A stretch of 41,440 bases of DNA from Bacteroidales bacterium (lineage in GTDB: Bacteria; Bacteroidota; Bacteroidia; Bacteroidales; JAIPAP01). A model generated the notes under the pieces. It was not told where the DNA came from. It worked only from the letters and a program-made list of their open reading frames with translations, and searched no databases. Shown piece by piece: positions 7,549 through 16,747 of this stretch. The DNA is taken from positions 1 through 41,440 of the forward strand of contig JAIPAP010000022.1 in assembly GCA_021740045.1 (NCBI GenBank). The letters run 5' to 3'. Positions within the stretch are counted from its first letter, which is position 1. Every line of letters starts with the position of its first letter. Both the position numbers and the translations under genes were made by a program.

Positions 7549-10011
7549 ATGGGAAATCCGATGGATCCAAATAACAATTTCAAATCACTATCCGACTTAA
7601 TTGAAGGCGAAGCCGAATTTGTACCTTTATTATCGCAGGAAGATGAGGACCGTATTAATGCGGAGAAGATACCAGATAGCTTACCTATACTGCCGTTGCG
7701 AAATACGGTTTTATTTCCGGGAGTGGTCATCCCCTTGACGGTTGGGCGCGATAAATCCATCAACCTGATACGCGAGGCTTACCAGGGCAATAAAACCATA
7801 GGGGTAGTGGCCCAGCGAGATGCCAAAATAGAGAACCCCAAACCCGAAGACTTACACGAGGTAGGCACTGTAGCCCAGATCATGAAACTCCTCCACATGC
7901 CCGACGGGAGCAATACTGCCATTATCCAGGGAAAAAAGCGTTTTAAGATCGAGGAGATCGTGCAGGAAAAACCCTATTTTGCTGCGCAGGTATCCGAATA
8001 TGATTCACCAAAATCCGTGGAAAGGGATAAAAAGTTTTATGCCCTCATCGATTCCATAAAAGACCTCTCCAATCAAATCATCAAGTTATCTCCTAATATC
8101 CCTTCTGAAGCTTCGGTAGCGATCAAGAGCATCGAAAGCCCGGTGTTCTTGATCAATTTTGTAGCTTCCAACCTCAATACCGAGATATTTGAAAAGCAGA
8201 AGCTGTTGGAAATATCCGATATCAACGAGCGGGCCAACCTTGTATTATCGCTTCTTACCAAGGAGCTTCAAATGCTCGAATTGAAAAACCAGATCCAGGA
8301 CAAGGTTAAAACCGATATCGATAAACAGCAACGAAACTATCTGCTCAACCAGCAACTCAAGACCATCCAGGAAGAACTAGGTGAAAGTCCTTCCCAGCAG
8401 GAAACAGATGAGTTGAAGAAAAAAGCCGAAAAGAAAAAATGGAGTAAGGAGGTTAAGGAAACCTTCGATAAGGAGCTGGCTAAACTGGAACGTATGAATC
8501 CGGCGGCTGTTGAATATTCCATTCAGCTTAATTATCTCAATGTATTGGTAGACCTTCCCTGGAATGAATACACCGAAGATAATTTCGATATCAAGAAAGC
8601 CGAGGAAGTCCTCGATCAGGATCACTACGGGCTGGAAAAGGTGAAAGAACGTATTGTGGAGTATTTGGCCGTGCTCAAGCTGAAAGGCGATATGCGTTCT
8701 CCTATTTTATGCCTGATGGGCCCGCCCGGTGTGGGTAAAACATCTCTTGGAAAATCTGTGGCCAAAGCTGTTGGCAGAAATTACATCCGAATGTCTTTGG
8801 GTGGCTTGCGGGATGAAGCTGAAATACGGGGGCATCGCAAAACTTATATCGGCGCCATGCCCGGCCGCATAATCCAGAGTATCCGGAGGGCCAAATCGGC
8901 CAACCCGGTTTTTGTACTCGATGAAATCGATAAAGTGATCGGCGGCAATATTAATGGCGATCCGGCATCGGCCTTATTGGAGGTACTCGACCCGGAGCAA
9001 AACAAATCATTTTATGACAACTTTCTCGAAACTGAATTCGATCTTTCCAAAGTCATGTTTATTGCCACGGCCAATACCCTTAACACGGTGCATCCGGCCT
9101 TGCGCGACAGGATGGAGGTGATTAATATCAGCGGTTACCTGGTGGAGGAAAAAATTGAAATTGCCCGCCGCCATCTAGTACCCAAGCAACTTCGTGAGCA
9201 TGGAGTAAAACAGAACCAGCTTACTTTTACCAAAAAACTCCTCGATAAGCTCATCGACGATTACACCCGCGAATCCGGGGTGCGTATGCTGGATAAGTAT
9301 TTGGCCAAGATCATCCGGAATAAGGCCCGGTACATTGTTACCAATGATTCTTACAAGAAAAGCGTGGATGAAGAAGACCTCAAAAAGATACTTGGCCCGC
9401 CCCGGTATCAGCAGGAACGAGATACTACACACTTGGTTCCCGGTGTAGCGGTTGGTTTGGCCTGGACAGCCGTGGGAGGGGAGATCCTTTTTGTGGAGGC
9501 CAGCCTGAGTAAAGGCAAAGGCAACCTCTCTATGACCGGTAACCTGGGCGATGTAATGAAAGAATCGGCTACCATTGCCTTTGAATATCTTAAGTCGCAT
9601 TCGGGTATTTTGGAGATCGATCCGGATACCTTCTCCAAATGGAATGTCCACATTCACATTCCAGAAGGGGCCACACCTAAGGATGGTCCTTCGGCTGGGA
9701 TTACCATTTTTACGGCACTGGCATCGCTGTTTACCCAGCGGAAGGTGAAGGCCAAGCTGGCTATGACCGGCGAGATCACCTTGCGTGGAAAGGTGCTGCC
9801 GGTAGGGGGGATCAAGGAAAAGATATTGGCAGCCCGCCGGGCTAAGGCAAAGAATATCATCATGTCGGAAGACAATGAAAAAGACCTGGAAGACATTAAG
9901 CCTGAATACCTCGAAGGCCTGCATTTCCATTACGTCAATCAAATGATTGATGTAATCGATCTTGCACTTACCAGCGAAAAAGTTAAAGAACCGCTGAAGG
10001 TCGATAAATAG
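7549..10011 (+). CDS. lon: ATP-dependent protease Lon
   Basis: An 820-residue LonA-type protease. Domains in order: N-terminal substrate-recognition LAN domain (about 45-240, starting LPILPLRNTVLFPGVVIPL), a coiled linker with lysine-rich helices (about 240-320), the AAA+ ATPase with Walker A GPPGVGKT (391-398) and Walker B VFVLDEIDK, and the proteolytic domain. The catalytic dyad is visible: Ser715 in KDGPSAGI and Lys758 in GGIKEK. It degrades misfolded and regulatory proteins in the cytoplasm as a ring hexamer. The N-terminus has an acidic extension (about 40 residues) before the LAN domain. Full length and apparently intact. No obvious heat-shock operator was seen upstream. Confidence 0.97.
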   Translation: MGNPMDPNNNFKSLSDLIEGEAEFVPLLSQEDEDRINAEKIPDSLPILPLRNTVLFPGVVIPLTVGRDKSINLIREAYQGNKTIGVVAQRDAKIENPKPEDLHEVGTVAQIMKLLHMPDGSNTAIIQGKKRFKIEEIVQEKPYFAAQVSEYDSPKSVERDKKFYALIDSIKDLSNQIIKLSPNIPSEASVAIKSIESPVFLINFVASNLNTEIFEKQKLLEISDINERANLVLSLLTKELQMLELKNQIQDKVKTDIDKQQRNYLLNQQLKTIQEELGESPSQQETDELKKKAEKKKWSKEVKETFDKELAKLERMNPAAVEYSIQLNYLNVLVDLPWNEYTEDNFDIKKAEEVLDQDHYGLEKVKERIVEYLAVLKLKGDMRSPILCLMGPPGVGKTSLGKSVAKAVGRNYIRMSLGGLRDEAEIRGHRKTYIGAMPGRIIQSIRRAKSANPVFVLDEIDKVIGGNINGDPASALLEVLDPEQNKSFYDNFLETEFDLSKVMFIATANTLNTVHPALRDRMEVINISGYLVEEKIEIARRHLVPKQLREHGVKQNQLTFTKKLLDKLIDDYTRESGVRMLDKYLAKIIRNKARYIVTNDSYKKSVDEEDLKKILGPPRYQQERDTTHLVPGVAVGLAWTAVGGEILFVEASLSKGKGNLSMTGNLGDVMKESATIAFEYLKSHSGILEIDPDTFSKWNVHIHIPEGATPKDGPSAGITIFTALASLFTQRKVKAKLAMTGEITLRGKVLPVGGIKEKILAARRAKAKNIIMSEDNEKDLEDIKPEYLEGLHFHYVNQMIDVIDLALTSEKVKEPLKVDK

Positions 10012-10070
10012 CCGGGAATTTTCTTTATAAGATTATTATGAGCCTATACCGCCGGCAGCTCATGTTTTCC

Positions 10071-10078
10071 TATCTTTG
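10071..10078 (+). promoter_or_regulatory. Possible -7 box abutting the start of the peptide-binding lipoprotein gene
   Basis: TATCTTTG at 10071-10078 matches TAnnTTTG but ends only 4 bp before the ATG at 10083. If used, transcription would begin at or very near the start codon. No -33 TTG was found at the usual distance, so this may be chance. Confidence 0.3.
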
Positions 10079-10082
10079 ACCC

Positions 10083-11741
10083 ATGATCAACCGCTTGTTT
10101 ATATGCTTGATAGCGGCGGCTTTGTTATGGCTTGGTGCCTGTAATACCGGTGACGAAAAGGATGATGATCGCAAGGTTTTCCGGTATAATGATGAAGCAG
10201 GCATTTCCTCGCTCGATCCGGCTTATGCCGTGAATCAGCCCAACATATGGGGCTGCATCCAGCTATTTAATGGTTTGGTCCAACTGGACGAAAACCTGGT
10301 AGTTCAGCCTTGCATTGCCAAAAGGTGGGATATTTCGGAGGATGGTACTGAATATACCTTTCATTTGCGCAATGATGTTTATTTCCATAAGGATAAAAAC
10401 GTTTTTCATTCAAAAACAGAGCGAAAAGTTACCGCCGCGGATTTTGTATACAGCTTCAACCGTATTCTTTCTCCAGAGGTAGCATCACCGGGAACCTGGA
10501 TTTTCTCGAATATCAGGAAAGAGCAAGGAGAATATGCGTTCGAAGATTTGAACGACAGCACTTTAAGAATAAGCTTGAAAGAGCCGTTTCCGCCTTTTCT
10601 GGGGTTACTTAGCATGCAATACTGTTCGGTGGTACCTAAGGAAGCTGTAAGGTATTACGGTGAAGATTTTCGCAGCCACCCGGTTGGGACGGGGCCGTAT
10701 TATTTTAAACTATGGAAAGAGGGCATAAAGCTGGTGCTGAGAAAAAACCCCGATTATTTCGAAACCCTTAATGGACAACAACTTCCTTTTCTCGATGCCG
10801 TTTCTGTGACCTTCATTATCGATAAGCAATCGGTTTTCCTGGAATTTGTAAAAGGCAATATTGATTTTATGTCGGGGTTGGACCCCAGTTATAAAGATGA
10901 GATCCTTACCCGCGATGGCCGGTTGAATCCCAAATATTCCGACCGCTTCCACATGATTACACAACCATACTTAAATACCGAGTATTTGGGTATTTTGATG
11001 GATACAGCCCAACAATCCGTTCGGCTAAGTCCGCTGAGCAATCGCAAAGTGCGCCAGGCCATTAATTTCGGTTTTGACCGGAAGAAAATGATGCGCTACC
11101 TGCGCAATAACATTGGAACCCCGGCCAACAATGGAATGGTTCCTCAAGGACTTCCGGCATTTGATCCTTCCGCATCATACGGTTATTATTATGATCCCGA
11201 TACTGCCCGCAAGCTGCTTGGCGAGGCCGGTTACCCCGGAGGGGATGGGTTGCCCCCAATCACCCTCACCACAACCAACGAATACCTTGATTTGTGCAAG
11301 TTTATTCAGCATGAAGTATCGGATATTGGAATTGACCTGGAGATTAATGTTACTCCACCGGCCACCCTTAAGGAAATGAAGGCCAATGCCAAGCTCAGCT
11401 TTTTCCGTGCCTCCTGGATAGCCGATTATCCCGATGCGGAAAATTACCTTTCCCTTTTTTACAGCAAGAATTTCACGCCCCAAGGCCCTAATTACACCCG
11501 TTTTGCTGATAATGAATTCGACCGCCTTTATGAAAAAGCCCGGAATGAAATCAATGACAGCATCCGCCGCCGCTTGTACAGGAAGATGGACAGCCTGGTG
11601 ATGGCCCATTCACCCGTGGTGGTCTTATATTACGACCAGGTAGTCCGTTTTGTGCAAAACAACATTACCGGTTTGGGCAGCAATGCTATGAATCTGTTGA
11701 ATTTAAAAACGGTGCGGAAAGAGCGGAGGCCGGATAGATAG
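10083..11741 (+). CDS. Oligopeptide/dipeptide ABC transporter substrate-binding lipoprotein (SBP family 5)
   Basis: A 552-residue extracytoplasmic solute-binding protein of the OppA/DppA type. The signal peptide ends in the lipobox LGAC (Cys20), so the protein is lipid-anchored. Family signatures include ISSLDPAYAVNQPN near the mature N-terminus, the IAKRWDISEDGTEYTFHLRNDVYFHKD block (about 80-104), VTAADFVYSFNRIL, GTGPYYFKLWKEG and the C-terminal VRQAINFGFDRKKM region. The likely ligand class is short peptides, though this family also binds nickel, sugars or opines. No permease or ATPase genes are adjacent, so the transporter partners must be elsewhere, or the protein serves another role. 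It follows lon by 71 bp and may be cotranscribed. Confidence 0.88.
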   Translation: MINRLFICLIAAALLWLGACNTGDEKDDDRKVFRYNDEAGISSLDPAYAVNQPNIWGCIQLFNGLVQLDENLVVQPCIAKRWDISEDGTEYTFHLRNDVYFHKDKNVFHSKTERKVTAADFVYSFNRILSPEVASPGTWIFSNIRKEQGEYAFEDLNDSTLRISLKEPFPPFLGLLSMQYCSVVPKEAVRYYGEDFRSHPVGTGPYYFKLWKEGIKLVLRKNPDYFETLNGQQLPFLDAVSVTFIIDKQSVFLEFVKGNIDFMSGLDPSYKDEILTRDGRLNPKYSDRFHMITQPYLNTEYLGILMDTAQQSVRLSPLSNRKVRQAINFGFDRKKMMRYLRNNIGTPANNGMVPQGLPAFDPSASYGYYYDPDTARKLLGEAGYPGGDGLPPITLTTTNEYLDLCKFIQHEVSDIGIDLEINVTPPATLKEMKANAKLSFFRASWIADYPDAENYLSLFYSKNFTPQGPNYTRFADNEFDRLYEKARNEINDSIRRRLYRKMDSLVMAHSPVVVLYYDQVVRFVQNNITGLGSNAMNLLNLKTVRKERRPDR

Positions 11742-11851
11742 AGAGGGGGATAGTTTCGTGTTTCATTTAGGGGGTACAGGTTTGTTGCTATCACTTGCCA
11801 GCCGGCTTTTTGCATAACCATAAGTGCACTTTCATCCTTGATCCCGCTCTC

Positions 11852-11886
11852 CATGCATCATGCACCTTGCACCATGCTTTATGCTC
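11852..11886. repeat. Degenerate 7-nt tandem repeat
   Basis: Five consecutive heptamers can be read: CATGCAT, CATGCAC, CTTGCAC, CATGCTT, TATGCTC. This is an intergenic short tandem repeat between the convergent peptide-binding lipoprotein and glycoside hydrolase genes. No ORF here is credible. Confidence 0.7.
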
Positions 11887-11991
11887 TTTGTTCACTGGCT
11901 TCGGTTAGCTCTCCACCCTGCCGTCTCAATGCTCCAATCGCCATTCTGAATTCTCCTCCCACTAGTCCCGGGAAACTTCGGCTTCAAAACG

Positions 11992-12061
11992 CCAATCTCT
12001 CCGTCTCTCAGTCTCTTAGTCTCTCAGTCTCCCAGTCTCCCAGTCCCAGTCTCTCCCTCTC
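11992..12061. repeat. 8-nt tandem repeat overlapping the end of the glycoside hydrolase gene
   Basis: Nine near-identical units of the type CCAGTCTC/TCAGTCTC run in tandem, one shortened to six bases (plus strand; GAGACTGG/GAGACTGA on the coding strand). The stop codon of the minus-strand glycoside hydrolase gene (12008-12010) lies inside the array, so its last residues are encoded by repeat units. Confidence 0.85.
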
Positions 12062-14194
12062 AATCAACACCTTCGCCATTATAGCATCCCAAATATAGTT
12101 CGAGGGGCAGTTGAGCACTTCATTATCGGCGCTGTATGATTCCCAGAAGTTATGATTTTTTGAAAGCTGCGTTTTCACGGCCAGCATCATTTTGCCGGCA
12201 AGTTCTTCAGCCACCTTATCATATCCATAATTCTTCAGTCCTTTAAACACCATATAATCCCACAGCAGCCAAACCGGCCCGTTCCACTTGCAACAGTAAT
12301 CCACATAAGGACTGTACCAGGGATCGGTGGCCGATAGGGTAGGGACTCCATATTTCCGCCAAAAAGTGGCGGTGTCGGTTAACTTATCAATAAGGATGGC
12401 GGCACGCTCTTCGGAAATGGCATTGGCCCATAAAGGCAAAAAGCCAATGATCTCGGGGCGTTTTAGGTCACGCTCCATAAACCGGAATGTATGGTTCTTT
12501 TTATCAACATGATAAAAGAACTGCGTTTCTTCATCCCACATACGTTCATTGATCAGCTTGATGATGTTTTGGGCCTTAGCATTCCAGTTTTGCTTTTCCT
12601 TATCTTTCCCCAATTCATCAGCCATGTAGGCCAGGTGATGTAATTCATTGACCACCATCAGGGAAAGATCCAAGCATTCCAATTCATTCGAAATATCTTC
12701 CTTATCAATATCCAGGTGCCGTTCTTCGGATACCTGGAAAATCACGTTGTACCAGTCACGCACGTTCTCGATCAAGCCATAAGGGCCCCATTCGAAAGTA
12801 CCGTCTTTGTCGTCATCACGGTTTTCATATAGCCAATTCACATAGTTTGTCCCGGAGGCATAAGCATCTTTCAGAAATCCCTTATCCTTGCTAACCTCAT
12901 AAACTTCCCAGTTAATCCAGGAATAAAATGGCGCCGATGTAGTGGGTTCACCTTTATGGGGATAGGCTTGTGTTCCGCGTGGCCCATGGCGATAAGCAAT
13001 AAGTCCGTCATCGCCCTGTTGTTCCATATAAACCCGTTGTGAACCTTGCGCTGATTCCCTGTCAAGATAAGCATAAGCCAGCATGCTGAGTGATTCATGC
13101 AAGACTTGATGACCATGCCCCCAGCCCCATTTGGGCTCACGGGAAAATACATAGAAATTATGGCCGGTTTGACCTGTGGGTGGGAGCATGCAACCCCGGG
13201 CCAGGTTGAACGCACTAAGGTAAACGAGCTTATCTTCGGGATTCGTAAAATCAATCCGTGGGATGGAAGCAAATAATTCGATATTCTTATCAACAAAGGG
13301 TTGAAGATCGACCTGACTAAGCGTAGTGATATCATTTAAAACTGGAGTTATATCACGTTCGCGGCTTTGCCAGCCCCGGGAAAAACGGATGGTTTTTGAT
13401 TCGCCTGTTGCTAATGTCATTCGGGAGTGAAGGGCGACAAAATCATATAGACCGGTGCTTTGCATATTTAGAGAGTCGCTGCGGTCATCGGAATAGTAAT
13501 CGGTTTTAATAATGTTATAGAAATTTTCCCGATTACCCTTATAAGCTCCGTAGGAATATGGCTTTTCATCCAGGGCAAAAATATCGCGGACATCGGCAGG
13601 GTAGGGCGCACCGGCGTATAGGTTACTAATCAGCCGCTTACGCGATTCGAAGTGATGGGTGATATATGCGTTGTGTTTTTTATTAAATCCCTTTACTTCC
13701 AGGGAATCATTACCCAATTCATAAACCGGGTACAACTCGATGATGTGTTTCATATCGGAGAGATTGGATATTTTCATGCTTACCAGGGCCATCGATGAGC
13801 TATAAACCAGAAAAGTTTGATGGACTTTCACTCCTTTCCAAATTTCATAATCAATAACGGCCATATCGGGGAACGAAGCCTTTACAACCGGTTGTTTGTG
13901 ATAATCTTCCGTATTTTCAACCACCACATCATTAACTTCCCAAATAGTATATAAGCGCCCGGATTGATCGCTTGAAAAGCTGAGTGGTTCATCCGGGCGG
14001 TCATAATGCATTTTGTAGCCTTTATCCGCATATAACCGGGATCGCTCCATTGCTGCTGTGTAGGTGGTATAGAGTGGTGCACCTGCTCCGGCATCGACTT
14101 TTAAAAAATCATCATAAATTTTAACTTCTTGTCCGTGTGAACTAATGAATTGAAAAACAATTGCTAAGACAAAAAGAATAAACAACTTTTTCAT
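12008..14194 (-). CDS. Secreted GH63/MGH1-like glycoside hydrolase (paralogue 1)
   Basis: A protein of about 728 residues with an (alpha/alpha)6-barrel typical of the GH63/mannosylglycerate-hydrolase-like group. A signal peptide begins MKKLFILFVLAIVFQF, so I prefer the ATG at 14194 over the upstream ATG at 14221. An N-terminal beta-sandwich covers roughly the first 310 residues. The catalytic barrel contains WGWGHGHQVLHESL, FEWGPYGLIENVRDWYN (acid candidate near 12745-12810), WNGPVWLLWDYM (around 12250-12290) and FWESYSADN (base candidate Glu near 12140). It probably hydrolyses an alpha-glycoside outside the cytoplasm; the substrate is unknown. It resembles the 14678-16747 product closely. 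The last dozen or so residues (DWETERLRD end) come from an 8-nt repeat array. Confidence 0.8.
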   Translation of the reverse strand: MKKLFILFVLAIVFQFISSHGQEVKIYDDFLKVDAGAGAPLYTTYTAAMERSRLYADKGYKMHYDRPDEPLSFSSDQSGRLYTIWEVNDVVVENTEDYHKQPVVKASFPDMAVIDYEIWKGVKVHQTFLVYSSSMALVSMKISNLSDMKHIIELYPVYELGNDSLEVKGFNKKHNAYITHHFESRKRLISNLYAGAPYPADVRDIFALDEKPYSYGAYKGNRENFYNIIKTDYYSDDRSDSLNMQSTGLYDFVALHSRMTLATGESKTIRFSRGWQSRERDITPVLNDITTLSQVDLQPFVDKNIELFASIPRIDFTNPEDKLVYLSAFNLARGCMLPPTGQTGHNFYVFSREPKWGWGHGHQVLHESLSMLAYAYLDRESAQGSQRVYMEQQGDDGLIAYRHGPRGTQAYPHKGEPTTSAPFYSWINWEVYEVSKDKGFLKDAYASGTNYVNWLYENRDDDKDGTFEWGPYGLIENVRDWYNVIFQVSEERHLDIDKEDISNELECLDLSLMVVNELHHLAYMADELGKDKEKQNWNAKAQNIIKLINERMWDEETQFFYHVDKKNHTFRFMERDLKRPEIIGFLPLWANAISEERAAILIDKLTDTATFWRKYGVPTLSATDPWYSPYVDYCCKWNGPVWLLWDYMVFKGLKNYGYDKVAEELAGKMMLAVKTQLSKNHNFWESYSADNEVLNCPSNYIWDAIMAKVLIERERLGLGDWETERLRD

Positions 14195-14222
14195 ATTCCG
14201 TGCTTTTGGCTTCATTAACATG

Positions 14223-14253
14223 TTGCTAAGATATGAATATCTTTCTATCTTTG
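14223..14253 (+). promoter_or_regulatory. Promoter of the chagasin-like lipoprotein gene
   Basis: TTG (14223-14225), a 20-bp spacer, and TATCTTTG (14246-14253) fit the Bacteroidota -33/-7 consensus. The ATG follows at 14276. It lies in the short gap beside the divergent glycoside hydrolase start. Confidence 0.7.
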
Positions 14254-14275
14254 GTTACCATAAAACGATAGAACC

Positions 14276-14662
14276 ATGAGAAAGAAACATCTTAACCGGT
14301 TTTTGCTGTTGCTGCTTGTTCCGATTTTATTTTCCTGCAATTCGGCGCCATTGACTATGGTTGACAATGGCTCGGCCATCGATATTGCAAAAGGGGAAAC
14401 CTTCGACCTGGTGCTGGAGAGTACCAAAAAATCTGAAAAGGTGTGGGAACTCAGGGAAATGGATACTTCGGTGGTATCACTGGTGAATGGGCCCATATTC
14501 AATACCAAAAAGCATCTCGACAGCGAGATCATGGAGTATTTATACACCTTTAAGGGAGAACGACCGGGTACCACCACAATTCATTTGGTCCTGCATGATC
14601 CTGAAAATCCGGATAAACCGGCAAAAAAGGACTTTCGACTCACCGTGAAGGTTACGGAATAA
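14276..14662 (+). CDS. Small lipoprotein resembling the chagasin/I42 inhibitor fold
   Basis: A 128-residue lipoprotein: the signal peptide ends ILFSC (Cys21). The mature part resembles the immunoglobulin-like chagasin (inhibitor family I42) pattern: a GETFDLVLES strand (about 39-48), a VWELREMD strand, and a late YTFKGERPGTTTIHLVLHD block (about 90-108). The inhibitory loops expected in true chagasins (NPTTG and RPW types) are not conserved; the first is replaced by STKKSEK. So the fold call is moderate and inhibition of cysteine proteases is doubtful. It stands alone on the plus strand between two minus-strand glycoside hydrolase genes, with its own promoter. A role with the hydrolases is not shown. 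Confidence 0.55.
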   Translation: MRKKHLNRFLLLLLVPILFSCNSAPLTMVDNGSAIDIAKGETFDLVLESTKKSEKVWELREMDTSVVSLVNGPIFNTKKHLDSEIMEYLYTFKGERPGTTTIHLVLHDPENPDKPAKKDFRLTVKVTE

Positions 14663-14677
14663 GTTACCAATAGGGGC

Positions 14678-16747
14678 TTAATCCAGAATTATGTTATCCT
14701 GCTGCATATCCACCAGCATGCGGGCTACTATACCTGTCCAGATGTAAGCATGGTTCCAGCCGGCCTGTAAGTCGTCGGCACTGTAGAATTCCCAAAAAGT
14801 ATGATCTTTTTTCAGGTGATAGATCACATTTTTCATGACTCGTTCCGAAAGATCATCAGCCCTTTTGTCATAACCATAATCACGCAATCCGCGAGCAAGC
14901 AAGTACTGCCATTGTACCCAAATGGGCCCGTTCCAATAGCCAATGGGGTTGTAATAGGCATCGGCAGCCGAGAGGGTAGGAACACCGTAAGGCCTGTTAA
15001 ATTCAAACTGATTATCGAAATGCTCCAATAATTTTTTAACCTGAACATCCCTGGCCACGCCGGCCCACATCGGCAGAAAACCGATGATCTCCTTGCGCTT
15101 GAGGTCATTGGGGTTTTCAAAGGTGAAATCCTGGTCTTTCCGGTCCACATTGTAATAAAAGCCGTCCTTTGAATCCCAGCAGTATTGGTTGATTAATTCA
15201 CTACGCTTTCGAGCGGCATTATTCCACTTATCAGCCTCGGCGCCTTTATTCAAAAGATCAGCCATTGCGGCAAGAGAGCGGGCTTCTTTAACCATCATGG
15301 CGTTAATATCCGGTCCTTCGAAATTAGCCGGCCAACCAACTTTATCCCAGACTGCTACCCTGGCATCCCGCACACTTTCCAGCACTGCATGGGCGCCCCA
15401 TTCCAGCAAACCATCCCCATCCTTATCGCGGGTGGAATTCATGTACCGGTAATAAGCTTTTCCCGAGCGATAGGCCTCTTCCAGGAATGCTCTGTTCCCG
15501 CTTATTTTGTAGACTTCCAGGTTTTGATAGTTGAACCACGGCGCCGAACTGGTCATTAGCGAATCGCGCGGAATGTTCTCATTTAAATAAGGCCCAGTGC
15601 GGTAATTGATATACCCGTTTTCATGCTGCCGCTCCATAAAAACCCGCTGTGAATTCATAGCCCCTTCAGGATCCATCAAGGCGTAGGCCACCATCGCCAG
15701 GCTTTCGTGAAAGACTTGCCCACCATAACCCCATCCCCATTTGGGCTCACGCGAAAAAACATAATAATTGTAGCTACATTCTCCTTGGGGTGGCATCATG
15801 CATTGATGCATCAGGGTGAAGGCGCTCCAGTACATCAATTCTTTTTCGGGATCATTAAACTCGATTACAGGGATGCGTTTGTAGCGTTCTTCGGCTGCAC
15901 TTACGATCTCAGCGGGATCAACCTTTGCCAATTGATCAAGTGTCTTTTGTAGCCGGCTTTCACTAAGATCTTCTTCCGACCAGCCATGCATCATCCTGAG
16001 GGTAACAGATGTTCCGGGCTTAAGGGTAATATTCCCTGAATACGCCATTATCTCTGATGAAGCCTCACCGGAAACCTGTTCCTTTAACAACTGAAAAATA
16101 TAGGACTTTTTGTTCCTTAATGGCGCAAGGTGTGTCAAAGCTTCTTTATGCAAGCTAAAGAAACCATACATATCTTCCACCAGGGGAATATCATGTTTTT
16201 TCATCCATCCGTCGCGTGGTTTGTGATGTTTGAACAGATAAGTCCTGCTGGATCCATCCAATGTGACCGGATTTCTTTTTTGATTGTACCGGTATAGGTA
16301 TGGGATCAACTGAAGATTTAATATTTTACAATGGTCATTAGTGATGGTGAGTTCATACCAAGCCCCCCGGGAGCTATACGTATTGAAAACTGCTTCCACC
16401 TTAACGTGCTTAAAAGGACGATAATGAAAGCGTACAATGTCGTTGTAGGATGTGGTGATGACAGGTTCGCCATAAAACTCACCCGGTTGCAGGCGAAAAA
16501 TGCTGTCAACACCTATTCCCATACCCAAATTAACCCCACGTTGTGAGATAAACTCCAGCGGATGCTTTTCATCGAACCACATCATCCGGTAACCCTGATC
16601 CAATTTATAATCAGAGCGGCTCATGGGGGCTGCATAGGTGGTGTATAGCGGATCATTTGCAGTAAGCTGAAGATCAGACAAAAACTGACCTTTTACACTT
16701 GTAAACAGGCTGGCTATAATGCCCATGATAACTAGTATTCGTCTCAT
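14678..16747 (-). CDS. Secreted GH63/MGH1-like glycoside hydrolase (paralogue 2)
   Basis: A 689-residue paralogue of the neighbouring 12008-14194 product. It has a signal peptide (MRRILVIMGIIASLFTSVKG), an N-terminal beta-sandwich and an (alpha/alpha)6-barrel with the same landmarks: WGWGYGGQVFHESLAMVAY, LLEWGAHAVLESVRDARV, WNGPIWVQWQYL (14901-14935) and HTFWEFYSADD. Shared openings such as DPLYTTYAAPMSRS against APLYTTYTAAMERS show that the two arose by duplication. Its start overlaps the stop of the large upstream glycosidase by one base (TAATG), indicating translational coupling. Predicted exo-acting glycosidase outside the cytoplasm; substrate unknown. It converges with the small lipoprotein gene, with 15 bp between them. 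Confidence 0.82.
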   Translation of the reverse strand: MRRILVIMGIIASLFTSVKGQFLSDLQLTANDPLYTTYAAPMSRSDYKLDQGYRMMWFDEKHPLEFISQRGVNLGMGIGVDSIFRLQPGEFYGEPVITTSYNDIVRFHYRPFKHVKVEAVFNTYSSRGAWYELTITNDHCKILNLQLIPYLYRYNQKRNPVTLDGSSRTYLFKHHKPRDGWMKKHDIPLVEDMYGFFSLHKEALTHLAPLRNKKSYIFQLLKEQVSGEASSEIMAYSGNITLKPGTSVTLRMMHGWSEEDLSESRLQKTLDQLAKVDPAEIVSAAEERYKRIPVIEFNDPEKELMYWSAFTLMHQCMMPPQGECSYNYYVFSREPKWGWGYGGQVFHESLAMVAYALMDPEGAMNSQRVFMERQHENGYINYRTGPYLNENIPRDSLMTSSAPWFNYQNLEVYKISGNRAFLEEAYRSGKAYYRYMNSTRDKDGDGLLEWGAHAVLESVRDARVAVWDKVGWPANFEGPDINAMMVKEARSLAAMADLLNKGAEADKWNNAARKRSELINQYCWDSKDGFYYNVDRKDQDFTFENPNDLKRKEIIGFLPMWAGVARDVQVKKLLEHFDNQFEFNRPYGVPTLSAADAYYNPIGYWNGPIWVQWQYLLARGLRDYGYDKRADDLSERVMKNVIYHLKKDHTFWEFYSADDLQAGWNHAYIWTGIVARMLVDMQQDNIILD

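Noticed and set aside
9175-9942. A 255-residue open frame antisense to lon
   Set aside because: It lies wholly inside the conserved Lon ATPase/protease coding region and shows no family features; it is a shadow of the codon pattern.
11838-12098. An 86-residue plus-strand frame across the repeat arrays
   Set aside because: It is made of Ser/Leu-rich translation of the 7- and 8-nt tandem repeats and has no credible protein features.
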